Positions 38,714 to 52,217 are shown, numbered from the stretch's first letter. The stretch is 64,000 nucleotides of DNA from Adiantum capillus-veneris (GCA_014529385.2 CM043970.1:61991996-62055995), one strand, 5' to 3'. Notes: generated by a model not told the origin, from the sequence alone. Numbers and translations are program-made.

Positions 38714-39440
38714 CTTTCCATAGTGTAGAAGTTAGTGCAAAACCTTGTTTCACGCGGTAGCTTTATCATTGTAGTCACACATAAACACGTTGTCTCTTCA
38801 AAATGAATTTCACCACCTTCCTTGATTTTTTTCTAATGCTTTTGAACCAATTAGTGTCATCTTTTTTAATACCAACCTCGCAATAAAACATTCAAGTTGT
38901 GCACATTGCAACCAAACGTGTGAAAGTTAGGGAAGCGCTCCTCCAAGAGTCGACCAACTGCCCTGTAATTTTTTGCATTGTTCGTGATTACATGTACTAC
39001 AATGGGGACATCTACTTGATGAATTGTCTCTGTTATGATATCTGCTATGTAGCTCCCTGACTGAATCTCACCCAAGTTGTCCATTGCTTTAATGAAGCAC
39101 TCACCTCGAGGACTGAATAGCATCACATGAATTAACGGCCTACGCTAAACGTTTGCTCATCCATCACTGACCATAGTGCATCATGCTTGATTTATTGATT
39201 TTAGGATCAACCTATTAACTTCCTTTTGGGTTTTTACAAAGCATTTTTCTAGCAACGTGCGCATTTGCTAATGATATGATGAAGGGAAAAAACCAACATT
39301 ATACTCATCGATCTTCTTCCACTCATGCTTCCATGGCTCTCGTGCGACCATCAACATAGAAACACTTGTAAAATGGATAGCTTGTGCAAGAGCAGACTAC
39401 ACCTCTTCAAGAGCAGTTGTGATTAAAAAAACTCTGCGCA
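38714..39440 (-). pseudogene. hAT transposase pseudogene, N-terminal and DUF659 part
   Basis: The minus-strand reading gives KIDEYNVGFFPSSYH, MRTLLEKCFVKTQKEVNRLI, TMVSDG, LIHVMLFSPRGECFIKAMDN, GSYIADIITETIHQVDVPIV and VTNNAKNYRAVGRLLEERFP-like, FHTFGCNVHNLNVLL. This is the DUF659 transposase core (SDGW..., SPRG..., VxxVxTDNAxNYxxAGxLL, CxxHxLN). The usual TDNA reads TNNA here, a change at a probable catalytic Asp. It is split by Copia-B; the other half is at 26470-27269. Confidence 0.9.
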
Positions 39441-39505
39441 ATACTTACTTGTCTTGCTCTATGCATTCCAAACTAGTACTCTCGTGACCCATCTTGAATA
39501 CTAGC

Positions 39506-39509
<4 letters not shown>

Positions 39510-39540
<31 letters not shown>
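39510..39540. repeat. (GT)15 microsatellite
   Basis: Perfect GT run. The following interval 39541-40380 contains no feature that I can support. Confidence 0.93.
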
Positions 39541-39542
<2 letters not shown>

Positions 39543-40379
39543 CAGTTCTTATTATATATACCTAAATATATACGCAAACGAACACTACAGTTCTAAGACC
39601 AATAATTCTAGGAAAATACAATGGATTTGTACAATAATTTATTTGCAGTTGAAAATAAATTTTGTACAAGGCAATGAAGATAACAAAGTAGAACATGGGA
39701 AGCAGTCATCCCAGATTCTGGAGTGATGTTGCTTTAAGGTAAGCGAACATCCACTAGTCATCTACAACATAGAACTGAATGCTTTTACAAAGAAGGTAGC
39801 CCTCACCTACATCCATAGCCACAAGAAAACAATTCGTTAGCACGTGACTGTACACAGGTGATGCTGGGCATCCCAGTTGTTATCCATGTCACAACGAAAA
39901 AACACACAGTTCTTCTATATGTAAAAAATTTAAAACAGTCATAATCTGAATCTCCTTTGGCAAATCAATCCAGGAGAGTGAGCTTCCTCTTAAAGCTAAT
40001 AAAATGTTGAGCTAGTTCTAAAAAACCTACCCATAGTTTCAAAAACAAAACTATATATGGTCTTTTTTTTTTTAATCGACATTCAATTTATACATTTCGT
40101 ATGTTGGGAAGTGTATAACATTAGGTGCAAATCTGAGTAAGCATGAGTCAACTAATTCTATACTCGCCATCAGATTAAACGGAAAAAACCTTCTTGCAGA
40201 GATAAAGTAACATCCGGTTTATGTTTGTTAAAAGTTCAGGCTTTGAAATTTATCCCACTTATACCTCCTAAAAAGGACCTCTGTAGTATATTAGCGGATG
40301 CAAAACAAATACATTTTAGATCAGCATAGTAATGAATAAGATTGGTAGAACAACCAGAGGAACAATTTTTGGTTTTTAT

Positions 40380-41160
40380 AGATTATATTACTATTAGATT
40401 TTTAAAATTCCTTTGAGCCCTATTATCATCTAAATCTCTTCCAATGTCAAAGTCGACATATTCTTCCCAAACGACGATACAACACATAGTCGCAAAATTT
40501 ACCCATATCAGCCGATTACCACCAACAAATAACCAACCATAGCAGGTTTGTTCATTTAATAATGAAAAAACCAAAAAACGGACAGATAAATAATTGCTTT
40601 TTTTTGTTGCAATCTCGCCTTGCCATTCTCCGAATTCATGTTAACCCGGGAAGGTCTTTTAAGAGGCTACAACTAGCCCAGCCAGTATAGATAGAACAAT
40701 CAAAGACCAGCACCCACTCTTTCCAGGAGTGCCCCCAACCAATGCTTTAATCACTAAGTATGGTCCAATCTCAGTCAGACCAGTCGAGAAGGTCTACAAG
40801 CATGGAATAGGCAATCAGCCAAAACCAAGTGACAGAGACTATCATAAGCTAAGTAAAAAAGGACCAGCACATATTAGAGAGTACGAAATATATCGTTGGT
40901 AAGTCATTATAGTCTACACATTATGCTAGAGACATAATTTCTATACTATTCCACACACCATCATGGAAGTATGGAGTTACTCCCCTATGCACTGATAAAG
41001 TAAGTGAAGGTAAGTTTTAAACCATGTTTAGGATTTTTTTAGGGATGGTGACCCAACACATTTAAAGGCAAGTTGCATCAGAATTAACATGTTACACACT
41101 TTGAGATGTGATCCATCTGGCCATAAATATCTGCAGGCAAAACAGCATTCTATTTTTTTC
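40380..41160 (-). pseudogene. decayed partial tandem copy of the unidentified gene
   Basis: The intron and flanking sequence of the gene at 41209-42596 recurs here at an offset of about 830 bp. The 'ccatgtttagga' block is at 41855 and 41022, and the 'ccaatctcagt.agacc' block at 41592 and 40765. Beyond them the counterpart of the last exon is hardly recognisable: GKFCDYVLYRRLG against GKYCFGYLEALKQ, with stops. An alternative frame ends VDFDIGRDLDDNRAQRNF. I read it as an old tandem duplication that has lost coding capacity. Confidence 0.45.
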
Positions 41161-41208
41161 AATCGACACCCCATTCAGATGCTTATAAAAATTCCATCTA
41201 ATTTTTCT

Positions 41209-42596
41209 TTATCTAGCTGTTACACATCGACCAAATGGTGAAATAGTTTCGAGATTTTGGCATCTCTCAACATCAAAGAAAAGTCCTTTAATTTCTTCAA
41301 GTAAACCCTCTGGGATCACATCCCCACAACTATAGAGTTTTTTTTTAATTTTATATCCAATTAACAAATTATCAAATTTAAGCATATTCTTTTTAGCCAA
41401 ATCTTCCAACATAACCTGTTTTAAAGCTTCAAGATAGCCGAAACAATACTTACCTAGTAGACTAGGAGATGAAGCAAACCAGTAGGCCAGGTCATAATAT
41501 CCAGCTTCACAATATCCAAGCTCCTACGCGCCAGAAAGAACAGAACCATGCCAACTCTTTTGTATGAGTAGTTCATTAAGTAAGATCTGAGCCAATCTCA
41601 GTAAGACCTACAAGGAAGTTCTAATTCCCGCGAACAGTAACCCAGCCAAATACATACACCGAGACATACCTTGGCTTAGTAAAAATGTCCTTTACGCATA
41701 AAATTGAGTAGAAAATTACCTTTAATATTTCAGTCAAAGTCTACATAGTAAGCTGGAGAAATCATTTAAATTTTGTATATACCATCCTGCAGGTATGCAG
41801 CCATACTCCCAAGTACAGATCTAGGAGAGTAGGTACAGGTCAAATTCGAAATAGCCATGTTTAGGACTTCATACAATTTGTGACCCAATTTTTTAAGGCA
41901 AAATGCATTTAGCATCCTGAGTTACATCCTGTAAGTAACAAACCCAGCAGAAAACATGTCTGCAAAAGCTTTTCAAGTTTTTTAGCATCTTATCAGAAAC
42001 GCTACTTTATACGGATGCAAACAGCTTCAACAACCTCAGCAAATCTTATCCAACATGGCAGTACCGTAATCATCAACCCGAGACACCACACTTTGATCTC
42101 TAGTTCTGGCAGCAATTAGCCCCAGTCACGGTACCCCAATTTCATCAAGTAACCATTCAAATCCACTTCTCATGCTATTTAATTGAAAAAATAGTCAAGT
42201 TAACCAATGTTTAAAAATACTGCCTATCATCTATTTGAAGCATCATCTTCAATTTAGCAAAAGGCATTCCAGATCACAATTTCTTTTTTTTAACAAATTT
42301 TAAGAAGCTAGCAGATTTAGATAACATGTAGACTTGATGAAGATGATTCCATCACAGCTTTCTCAATTTTTTTCGGCATGATGAAGTCACGACAGCAAAG
42401 CAGAATTGAATGCACAACAGAAGTCACAGAACACAATGCTAAGTGAGCATAGGAACTCACCTTATGAGGTATTTATAGGTGATGATGCTGTCATTCTTTA
42501 GCAGAAGGGCCTCGAAATTTGCAAGGTACTCCCACCATCGAGGCAGGCCTTCAAGACCCTCTTTCCCGGGATTATACTCAGCAAGAGATCCGGAAG
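41209..42596 (-). CDS. unidentified three-exon coding region (partial)
   Basis: Three exons join in consistent phase with GT/AG borders: 42461-42596 (136 nt, donor AAG|GTGAGT), 42135-42174 (40 nt, acceptor TTCAATTAAATAG) and 41209-41523 (315 nt, acceptor GCGCGTAG, ending in a stop). The product reads SGSLAEYNPGKEGLEGLPRW, WEYLANFEALLLKNDSIITY, then SMRSGFEWLLDEIG, then ELGYCEAGYYDLAYWFASSP, KYCFGYLEALKQVMLEDLAK, GDVIPEGLLEEIKGLFFDVE and FGRCVTAR. I do not recognise the family. There is no in-frame start: a TGA lies upstream in frame, so a 5' exon is missing or the copy is truncated. A GTAACA in the last exon could be a further donor. A decayed partial copy follows. Confidence 0.45.
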
Positions 42597-43196
42597 CTAG
42601 AAGACAGTGCGGAGATCAAAACGCTCCAGCACTAGCATGCTAAAGCACACCCACTTAGCAGCAGAACGAAAGCGTGCGACAGGCACTAACAGAGAGAGCA
42701 CTGCAGAGGAGTACAAATACGCAACCTAATAAAAGTATTAGGGTGAATAAAAGATCTTTTTTTGCTTATGTAAAAAGCACATATTAAAATAAAAAAACAC
42801 ATATTATGTGCCACATGTGCTTAATTAAAAGCGGTAGTAGACAGCCAGGTTATTTTGCCTTCTTTCGAAAGATTGATACTCAGTCCACATACAACCAATT
42901 GCTCCCAACACTGGGTGGATATAAACAGTCAGTATACAATAAAATTGATATCTCACATGAGCCTATGGTCAAAAAACAATCCGCTAGGACAAATTTCGAG
43001 AGTAGACATATGCCAATCCCTACTAGGTGAGGTAAACGAAGTAAATTAGTTTGGTCTTTTTTTACCACATAACCATTGGGTTCAGTTATCAATATAGGTC
43101 TATAAAAGACGGGCATATTTTTATCAAACCAGTGCACAGTAACTTTCTTGAGTAGCTATCAGAGAGTTTACAGCAAACATCTAACTTTGTCATCAG

Positions 43197-43590
43197 GTGT
43201 GTCCTACATATTTATTTGCAATGACTCATAATGGAGATCAGGTTTTAGCTATATCTATTGCACATCTTCAGCAGTCAAGTGAGTCTACTATGCGAGCCAC
43301 ACTACTCCGTTACGAACGTCATTTATTTCTGCAATTAGGAACATCTGTTACTCAGACGAAGTGGTGGACATGTCAAGACAAAGTGACACGGGTGACTCTC
43401 TAGGGTCGAGAGCATTTTAGGAATAATATTCGTCTGGAGATGGTAACTGAAGCAATGGGCATAGGGCCACAATACTATTATGTAGAACATTCAATGAAGC
43501 GAGGTTTTTCATAAACATTATATCTGCTAGCGCAGTTTCTTCCACCACAAAAGATTTTTTTGTATCGCAGCTATGGGTAGCCACTCAGAG
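43197..43590 (+). pseudogene. unassigned coding-like segment
   Basis: One plus-strand frame reads CPTYLFAMTHNGDQVLAISI, then STMRATLLRYERHLFLQLGT, and after one stop (TAG at about 43401) GREHFRNNIRLEMVTEAMGI, YYYVEHSMKRGFS. The residue composition looks like a real protein and the frame is nearly continuous for about 105 codons, but I recognise no domain. It could be a broken gene or transposon piece. 42597-43196 and 43600-43815 show nothing further. Confidence 0.25.
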
Positions 43591-43814
43591 GATATTTTAA
43601 CATCACGCCACACATGTAACCTTAGCTACCCGTATCTTACCTTTGGCCGAGCGTCCAAACACCTGTTATTACTGTGACAGCTGTTTGTGCGATCATGTAA
43701 TGGATGGTTTACTAGAGATGTAAAGGTGAAGACCGGGAGGGGTTTTTTTTAAATTAAAAACCTGGTTTTTTCAGTCAAATTAAAGTGGTGAAGCTTGAGT
43801 AATGACTCATGTAA

Positions 43815-43818
<4 letters not shown>

Positions 43819-43893
<75 letters not shown>
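43819..43893. repeat. (GT)37 microsatellite
   Basis: Perfect GT alternation; the frames through it (Cys-Val, Thr-His) are artefacts. Confidence 0.96.
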
Positions 43894-43894
<1 letters not shown>

Positions 43895-43899
43895 CATGT

Positions 43900-44360
43900 A
43901 GGGTGCACCACTATTTTGTCTGCCTGTGTAGAGGCAACATTGCATTGACGCTCCGAAGCCACAATGCTTGGAGCTGGCATTCTAGGTCGCTTTGCATTGG
44001 CTACACCTCCTAATAACTCTCTCAAGAATTTCGTTGAATTCTCATGGCCTATGCCATTATGTATTTCCATTTGCCTTATAAATTTGTTCCATCCTTGACC
44101 TAAGGAAGTGCTTCCTGATACGAGGTACACCTCTTGATTTTTCTTTGCCACATATTTGCAATGCCAATCTATAAATGGTCTAACATTCTCTGCAAATTGT
44201 CACTTAGGTCCTGGCACCTTACGACTAGCCTTGCGCTTACCTTTATTGAAAGCTCCATTGTTTGATCCTTTACCACCAGTGGATGGGCGACTAGAACCAG
44301 CTGCATTGATTCTTTAGGAGCAAGCATTAGCATCCATGATAAGCTCACAAGTCGCCTTTG
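43900..44360 (-). pseudogene. unassigned coding-like segment
   Basis: The minus-strand reading contains CMHAKATCELIMDANACS, then NNGAFNKGKRKASRKVPGPK, FAENVRPFIDWHCKYVAKKN, QEVYLVSGSTSLGQGWNKFI and RQMEIHNGIG, with two stops. The basic middle part and the Trp-rich portion suggest a DNA-binding protein or transposase N-terminus, but no family motif is firm. Confidence 0.25.
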
Positions 44361-44466
44361 CGTGCATACAATCACAAAAATGTCAGGTTTTTAAAAAATT
44401 GAATGGAACATTTGGATAATAAGATACAATAATATACATACAAAAAAACAAAAGATATCGTGAAAT

Positions 44467-44912
44467 CGGTGTAGTGATGAGAAGCGCTCCATTTCAGGAA
44501 TATAAATGAGCCCCAATCACTTGCATGTCCTAAACCCTCTACGAGGATGCTCCCTACCCAAACCCGTTTTCAAGCAGATAGACAGCCAAGACAGGTGAAT
44601 GATGTAGAATACAAGTATGTCAATGTAATGATGAGAAGGGCTTCATTCCAAAAAATGAAATGAGTCCCAAGTACTTGCACCACCTAAACCCTCCGTGAGA
44701 ATGCTCTTTATCCAAACCTGTATCCAGGCATATAGACACCCCAGGGAGGAAACTAAATGTAAAATACAAGTACGCCGGTGTAGTGATGAGGAGCACTCCA
44801 TTTCAACAATAGAAATGAGCCCCACACACTTGCACCACCTAAATCATCCATGAGGATGCTCCCTACCTAAACTTGTTTCCAAGAAGATAGATACCCAAGG
44901 GAGGTAACTATT
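44467..44912. repeat. 155-bp tandem repeat, three copies
   Basis: Copies start near 44467, 44621 and 44776 at variants of 'cggtgtagtgatgagaag'. Each contains 'aaatgagcccca', 'cttgca..acctaaa' and 'gaggatgctccctacc'. The copies are noticeably diverged. Frames inside are not gene-like. Confidence 0.88.
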
Positions 44913-46810
44913 CGTGGATTTTGGAAAATAAAAGGATCAAAGTTATCTGATATAGCTAAAGTCTATTGGATAAACCTCAAGTAGAGTTCTTAGTAAAAGC
45001 TCTATAGAGTGTGTCAAAATGGAGGGCTTGGAGGATTGGACATTGTTTATATAGTCCCCTCCAAGTATGGGGCGATGTGGAGGAAATAGCCGAGCCCGTC
45101 GGGGCCCCTTCCTAGCTTGGTGGGACTCGCCGGGCTATGTCGTTTTCCCGACAAGCATCCACAAACTCCCGATTCCAACCAGTCAATGTGAATTGGATGT
45201 TATTAACAGTCCCATGGGTGTTAATAACATGAGTTATTACCACTTCACACTTCACGTTGGAGAGGGGGAAAGGGGAACACACCTCGAGCACAAACAATTG
45301 CCTCTCTATAGCTCGCGATACTCACTGCACCCCAATCCACTAGAGTTCACCTTCAAAACTCACAAGCAATCCAATGTTTGCACACGACCATACGCATGCA
45401 CTCAGTGCAACACCACAAACCGCCCAAAGATTCCGCTCTGCTCATCTTGCTGCCTTCGATTCACACACAACCTCTCTCAATCTCTCTTTGCACAACAGCC
45501 CGGGGGGGGGGGCACCTCCAACACACGCCCGAAAACGCACGCACACAAGCAGAGAAGAGTAGGGGGAAGGGGGAATTGACACAAACAAACGGCAAAGATG
45601 GCTTCATTGTAAACAAAACAACCCTTATACAACCATATGCTTCATCAGCACAGCTTCGACGAGCTCCTAAACAAGAATCGATAGCCCTCTCTGGCTACGT
45701 GTAGCACAAACTAGCCCAAAACCTCAAATGGCCGAAAAGCAATCGTCCTCTCGCACAACTACATAGGCCAGAACCCTTTACAAATGGGGGGGATCTCCTT
45801 TTATAGGGGATTACAAAAGCTCCAAAAAAAAAAAGAGTTAATCTAGCTCGCTCAGTCCAACTTGAGCTCTCATTTAGGCCCTTTTTTCCATTGCATACAC
45901 GTGGCCTTATCACTTTTAGCAACCACTACATGGCATGACAACTCGGCGACTTTGCAATCACATCTCCCTCTCACTACGCGTGAAGCGCCACTGGGCCGAG
46001 TCTTGTCAACTTTCCTCTTAAACACCGCAGGTTGGCCGCCTGCACTAGCGCTAGTGGGGTCCCCCATATTGACCTCAAAAGTTTTGGACCCGAGCGGGCG
46101 CTGGCACAATCTCCTGCAGCTACCACATCATCACCTGAGAGTGCCACTGGATGCCACTGCCAATTGCGGCCACCCACCGACAACAACGCATGCCAACGAT
46201 CGCACGAGGCGTTAGCAACCACGGCAAAGAGCGGCGCTCAGGTAGCAAACACCAGAACCACCACCTAAGAGAGCTCATTCTCTCGCCTTGAGACACACCA
46301 CTTTGGCCACGGTTCACACTATATACGATGCCTTCTACTCCATTTTTTCCACATGTGGGGTCATTTGTATTTGCCATGTGGTAGTTGCATGTGAAAGCCC
46401 CTTCAAAGCCTTCAAACTCTCGAAAAAAACTATCAAAAAAGTTATTCTTTTGCTCCACTGCCTCCTCCCGCTATTGGTTGCTCAAAGATCCCATGATCAA
46501 GCCGTCAAGACCCATCCTGTTCCCGGCTTCCGCTTGTACAAGTCCCGCTTCATGACGACTTTGACGCACCCTCCAACCAAAGCGATCAAAACCTGGCATC
46601 ACCTCACAATTAACTGAACCAACATTTACCGCGTCATAACTCACTGACCAGGCATTCAATTAACAAGCAGTCACTTCCTGCTAGTTCCATATGTTGTATA
46701 TTACCCTGTCGAACCTCTAACATGGCCCAAAAAACACTTGATGGCACATTTCCGAACGCGGGAAAACTGGCTCAGAAACGGTCCCTACTGAAACTTCAAG
46801 GCTTCGTATC
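44913..46810. other. interval without supported genes
   Basis: GC-richer stretch with a G10 run at about 45503-45512 and 'tataaaagg' on the minus strand near 45796. Overlapping open frames on both strands up to 170 codons are present, but none shows a domain. Promoter-like TATA sequence and long non-coding composition would fit an uncharacterised LTR or a gene 5' region; I cannot decide. Confidence 0.4.
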
Positions 46811-47446
46811 TTGGCCTCCGAGACTCCGATCGGTGATCTGAGAAGACTCACAGGCCTCATAATTCAAGCTCTACACATCTGTCACTTCAAATCGTCTTTA
46901 ACCACTTGTCATCATCTGCCATGTGCATCTCATATCTGCAAACACCTCCATATTCAAACTTCCATATCTCACACATCGTGGCTCCATTCGATGAGCCGTC
47001 TGAACCTACTGACTCAACACTTCAAGCTCTTCATGCCCAAGCAAAAAGAACAGCCTTGTGAACATCTTTACCTACCATCCCATCTATCCCATTCTGAAGC
47101 ACTACTAGTCTATAAAATCACATCAGCCACACACTTCTGTTGCTACTTGCCTACCCAGGATCTCTATATCTGCTCCAGCTCTTGGCCATGCATGTGTCGA
47201 CATACATACCTCTGCTTGTGCCATCTTCTATGGTCAACCAACTTTGGTTGCACCAATGTGAAGACGTTGAATGAAATCCCTACTCTTCAAAATTTTCAAG
47301 GCACACTATTTTTTGGAAAACTCCATGCAAATCTTTGCACTAGTATTTTATCAAACTATTTGGGCCTAAAAAATATGTACGTTGTCACGTTTACAATCCA
47401 ATTTTTTGGCTTCCTACTACTAGTAGAAAATTGTAAACGTGTTTGA
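46811..47446 (+). other. 211-codon open frame without recognisable domain
   Basis: It begins at a TTG codon and is rich in His, Cys, Ser and Leu (CHHLPCASHICKHLHIQTSI). The composition suggests a chance open frame in a C-rich, A/T-poor strand rather than a protein gene. Recorded because of its length. 47447-48239 is AT-rich and empty. Confidence 0.15.
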
Positions 47447-48239
47447 TGTTACCCATTTGAGGATGGATGGACACCAACATGTTCCTCTATGTCATACGAC
47501 CTCAAAGATATATTGTGCTTGTTATTTTTCCAAACGTGCTTGGCTTCAAAAATGATTTCATAGAATGAGTCATTAACGCCAGTTCTATAACTTGACATAA
47601 AGTGTTCTCAAACCGTGTATATCTTCTTTCCCTCCAATTTGTTGCATTTATTTCTTGAAGTTCAAAAATGTCTTATTATGAGGTGGAAAAAATGGCATTT
47701 TTTAAAGGCCAAACTATATGATATATGAAGACTGGTGAGAAATTTTAAGATAAAAGTTTGATCAAATTAAAAAAAAATTGTCAAAAAATTCACAAGTCTC
47801 TTATATAAGTCTTTAATGTTTGTATAGTTAATTTATTAGATATTATTGATAGGAAAAAAAAGCTTCAAGTCCTATTTCCCATGCCAATTTTAAGTTATAA
47901 ATAGGAACTCATAATTTGAAAATGTTGTGGAAGAGGCAAATTTTGAGCCTCTGGAACTCTTTTAAGAAAATTACTATCCATTAACCACAAAAAATACCTT
48001 GGTAACTCTATAAGTAAAAACCACCAAAGGACATATTTCTACCGTTCCAATCTCCCAAGAATATTTGCCCATCTTGAAATATTTTCTATGCAAAACAAGA
48101 TTCCTCAACCATCATATAATTAACGTCTGAATCATCCCATTCAGGTTATTCTATATATATTATTCGTATTAGCCAAAGAAATTGAGCTTGAGCCTAGTTC
48201 TGAAGCTAATCTTTCATGAAATTTATAAAGAACGGCCAT

Positions 48240-48620
48240 TTTATGGTGCAGAGTTTTGACAATGAATGGGCGGAGGTTGCAAGGCACAAAGTGATCACAA
48301 GCTCTGAGGAACTACTCCACAGTATCTGGTGGAATTTTTGATGAGGCAAATGCCTACTCAATGATTAGGAAATGGCATTTGAGTGCCTCGAGTTGCAATA
48401 TAGCAAGGTATGACATGTTGTCACAGTTGATGTCTACTATTGGGAGGGAAGGAGGAAGAGGAAATTGCCTATTGTAGTTTTGTGGGTCTTGAAAATATGC
48501 CCCTTCTCTTCTTTGCATCAAAACATACCATCTTTTGCCTTTTGAGGCTTCGCCTAAAACTAATGTTGTCATTTCCTTAATCTGGTAAATGTAGATTACT
48601 CTTTTGCAACATGAACTTGG
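48240..48620 (-). pseudogene. unassigned coding-like segment with two in-frame TAG stops
   Basis: A minus-strand frame reads EASKGKRWYVLMQRREGAYF, NRQFPLPPSLPIVDINCDNM, SYLAILQLEALKCHFLIIE, stop, AFASSKIPPDTVE, stop, FLRACDHFVPCNLRPFIVKT and LHHKMAVLYKFHERLASELG. Apart from two TAG codons the frame is open for about 120 codons and protein-like. A splice acceptor-like 'tttaccag' lies just upstream. I do not recognise it; a broken gene exon is the simplest reading. 48621-49697 has no further support. Confidence 0.3.
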
Positions 48621-49697
48621 TTAAGCACTCATCTTTCATAAGGCTGTAGAGAGGATGTATGTAGCAGCCTGAATCCCACACTGCACCAGCTATTAGTAGA
48701 AAGTTTTAGTCCATCAATCAGACAGCTTCCAGGGTGAGAAGAAAGACAAAAAAATGGCTGGGGCCATACAAAGGTCAACTGCAAAAAATAACCATAGAAA
48801 ATAGCCAAGTACTTACCTGCACAAATCTAAGGCTGCATTTCAGGAAGAAGCAGCAAAAGCTTACATACGCAGATTCCATTGGACATGCCACAAAAAGCTC
48901 CATTTTGCCCAATCCACCATATCAAGAGTCGAGGGATCCACGGGGTAGGAGACTTCAGCAGACCATGACAGTCTTAAAATCAGATATAAACCACAAAGCA
49001 CTACTTGCCATAATACATGTTGACAGTGCAGCTGATTAAGGAAGCTGCGCCGCCTCAGTACAGTGGAGAGATTGAAATGCAGCTTGATCTAGACCAAGAA
49101 GCTGCCATTTTATCACAGCTCCTTCATTGAGATCGAAGCACCCCACCTCTCCATCACAGATCCCTCGACTTCCACCTGTTTTAAAAAGCTGCCAACGCAT
49201 TCCTGACAGGTAGCACTTGCTACGAACTGACAGAAATTGCAGCCATAATCATTTAACAGCAAAAATCTATTCAGTTAAACCCCATCTTGGAAATCCTAAA
49301 ACCTAGAATCACAAACCCTCACACTAGCCACATTACGAAAAACCATAAAACTAGCCACATTCTGAAATATCATGTTAACTAAACCCTGATCACACTCAGC
49401 AAACCCACCTTCTCACTTTCAAGTTATCCAATGGAATTAAGCCAAGGCCAGTTACTTACAATCCTCACCTATTTCATGTCAAATGCCAAGCCAATCACAA
49501 TTCTTCACATCAGCTTGGGTCCCTACTCACCAAGCACTGCCATCTAGAGTTAGACACCTCTACCTGGAAGCCAGTGCATGCTCAAATCTGCAAGAGTTTT
49601 GTGCGTCACCGCAAGGCTGCTCAAATATGGGAGAAGGAGCTGAACTGCATGCAAGCAACCAGCTCAGACCACACAAGCAAGATCCCATCAGAATTAA

Positions 49698-49915
49698 GCT
49701 CCAGTTTCCAGATGTACAGCACTCACGTTTGTAACTCTCTGAATGCTTAAATGCATGCACACCATCTGGAGATCAGCTTCAAAGATTGGATAGGTCTTTT
49801 TGTGATGCTCCAGTTTCCAGATGTACAGCACACTTACGTTTGTAACTCTCTGAATGCTCAAATGCATGCCCACATCTGGAGATCAGCTTCAAGGATTGGA
49901 CAGGTCTTTTTGTGA
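49698..49915. repeat. 109-bp tandem duplication
   Basis: Two adjacent copies start 'gctccagtttccagatgtac' at 49698 and 49807. They differ at about eight positions. They lie downstream of RPS18 in its transcription direction. Confidence 0.93.
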
Positions 49916-50577
49916 GTAGGCTGTGTTAACACCGCAATAGCAACAATTCAAAGTTTGTCAATCATTTTCACTCACATCACCAGATTACAGAAAACTTCCA
50001 TCTTTGTTGAAGGCTTTCAGCTTTCATAAGGAATCCCAAGGTAAAACCATCATAGCACTATTTACTAAAAAACAGACGATACATAAAAATTTACAGATGT
50101 CTAGTTTGTCCATCGGTTTCACTTTCATAGATGAGCAGTTAAAGACAATCCCACTTAAAATGCCCTCATGGATTAATGACAACAGAAACACCAAAAGCAA
50201 GGACAGCTTCATGGGAAGAAAAGCCTTCAAGACCACCAAACATCCTCCAGACAACTAAATAAAGTAACAAAACAACATACCAGAAACATAATTCCAGAAG
50301 TGTTAACCATTCACTTCAGTAAATACCTAATCAAGGCAAGAATACTTTAAAAGGCTCTCATGGAATTACAATACCAGCTGATAAAGAGAAGAAGCCCTCC
50401 AAATGAAGAAAACTAACCCAGCGCACAGGTCAGGAAAGATCCCGTGCATGATCAATTCTAATCAGCCAGCCGGGAACCAAACCAAAAAAGCTGGCTTTTA
50501 ACTCTAAAAATATTGTTGCACAGATCAGTATCAAAACTCTTAGGAACTGCATCCTAAAGACTCTGCAGTGCCTTGAC

Positions 50578-52135
<1,558 letters not shown>

Positions 52136-52209
52136 CTTCGCTCGCAGAGCTCTGCTTGCCGATTTGCTACGTGAAAGAGGATGCGCAGAATTGAACGAAA
52201 GGAAATATG

Positions 52210-52217
52210 AACCCTAG
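52210..52217 (-). promoter_or_regulatory. telo-box-like motif upstream of RPS18
   Basis: AACCCTAG on the plus strand, about 75 bp upstream of the RPS18 start codon. The AAACCCTA telo-box is a known element of plant ribosomal protein gene promoters and 5' regions. The stretch between it and the ATG is pyrimidine-rich in the transcript direction (tttcctttcgtt, cctctttc), as expected near the start of such genes. The function is inferred from position. 52218-53055 shows no other feature. Confidence 0.5.

Noticed and set aside
41990-42120. Extra exon reading AARTRDQSVVSRVDDYGTAM in the intron of the unidentified gene
   Set aside because: It contains TGA codons on both sides, and direct splicing from 42135 to 41523 gives a consistent frame without it.
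45067-45704. Frames of 170 and 108 codons on the plus strand
   Set aside because: Overlapping frames of similar length occur on both strands in a GC-richer stretch; no domains, splice signals or codon bias to support one.
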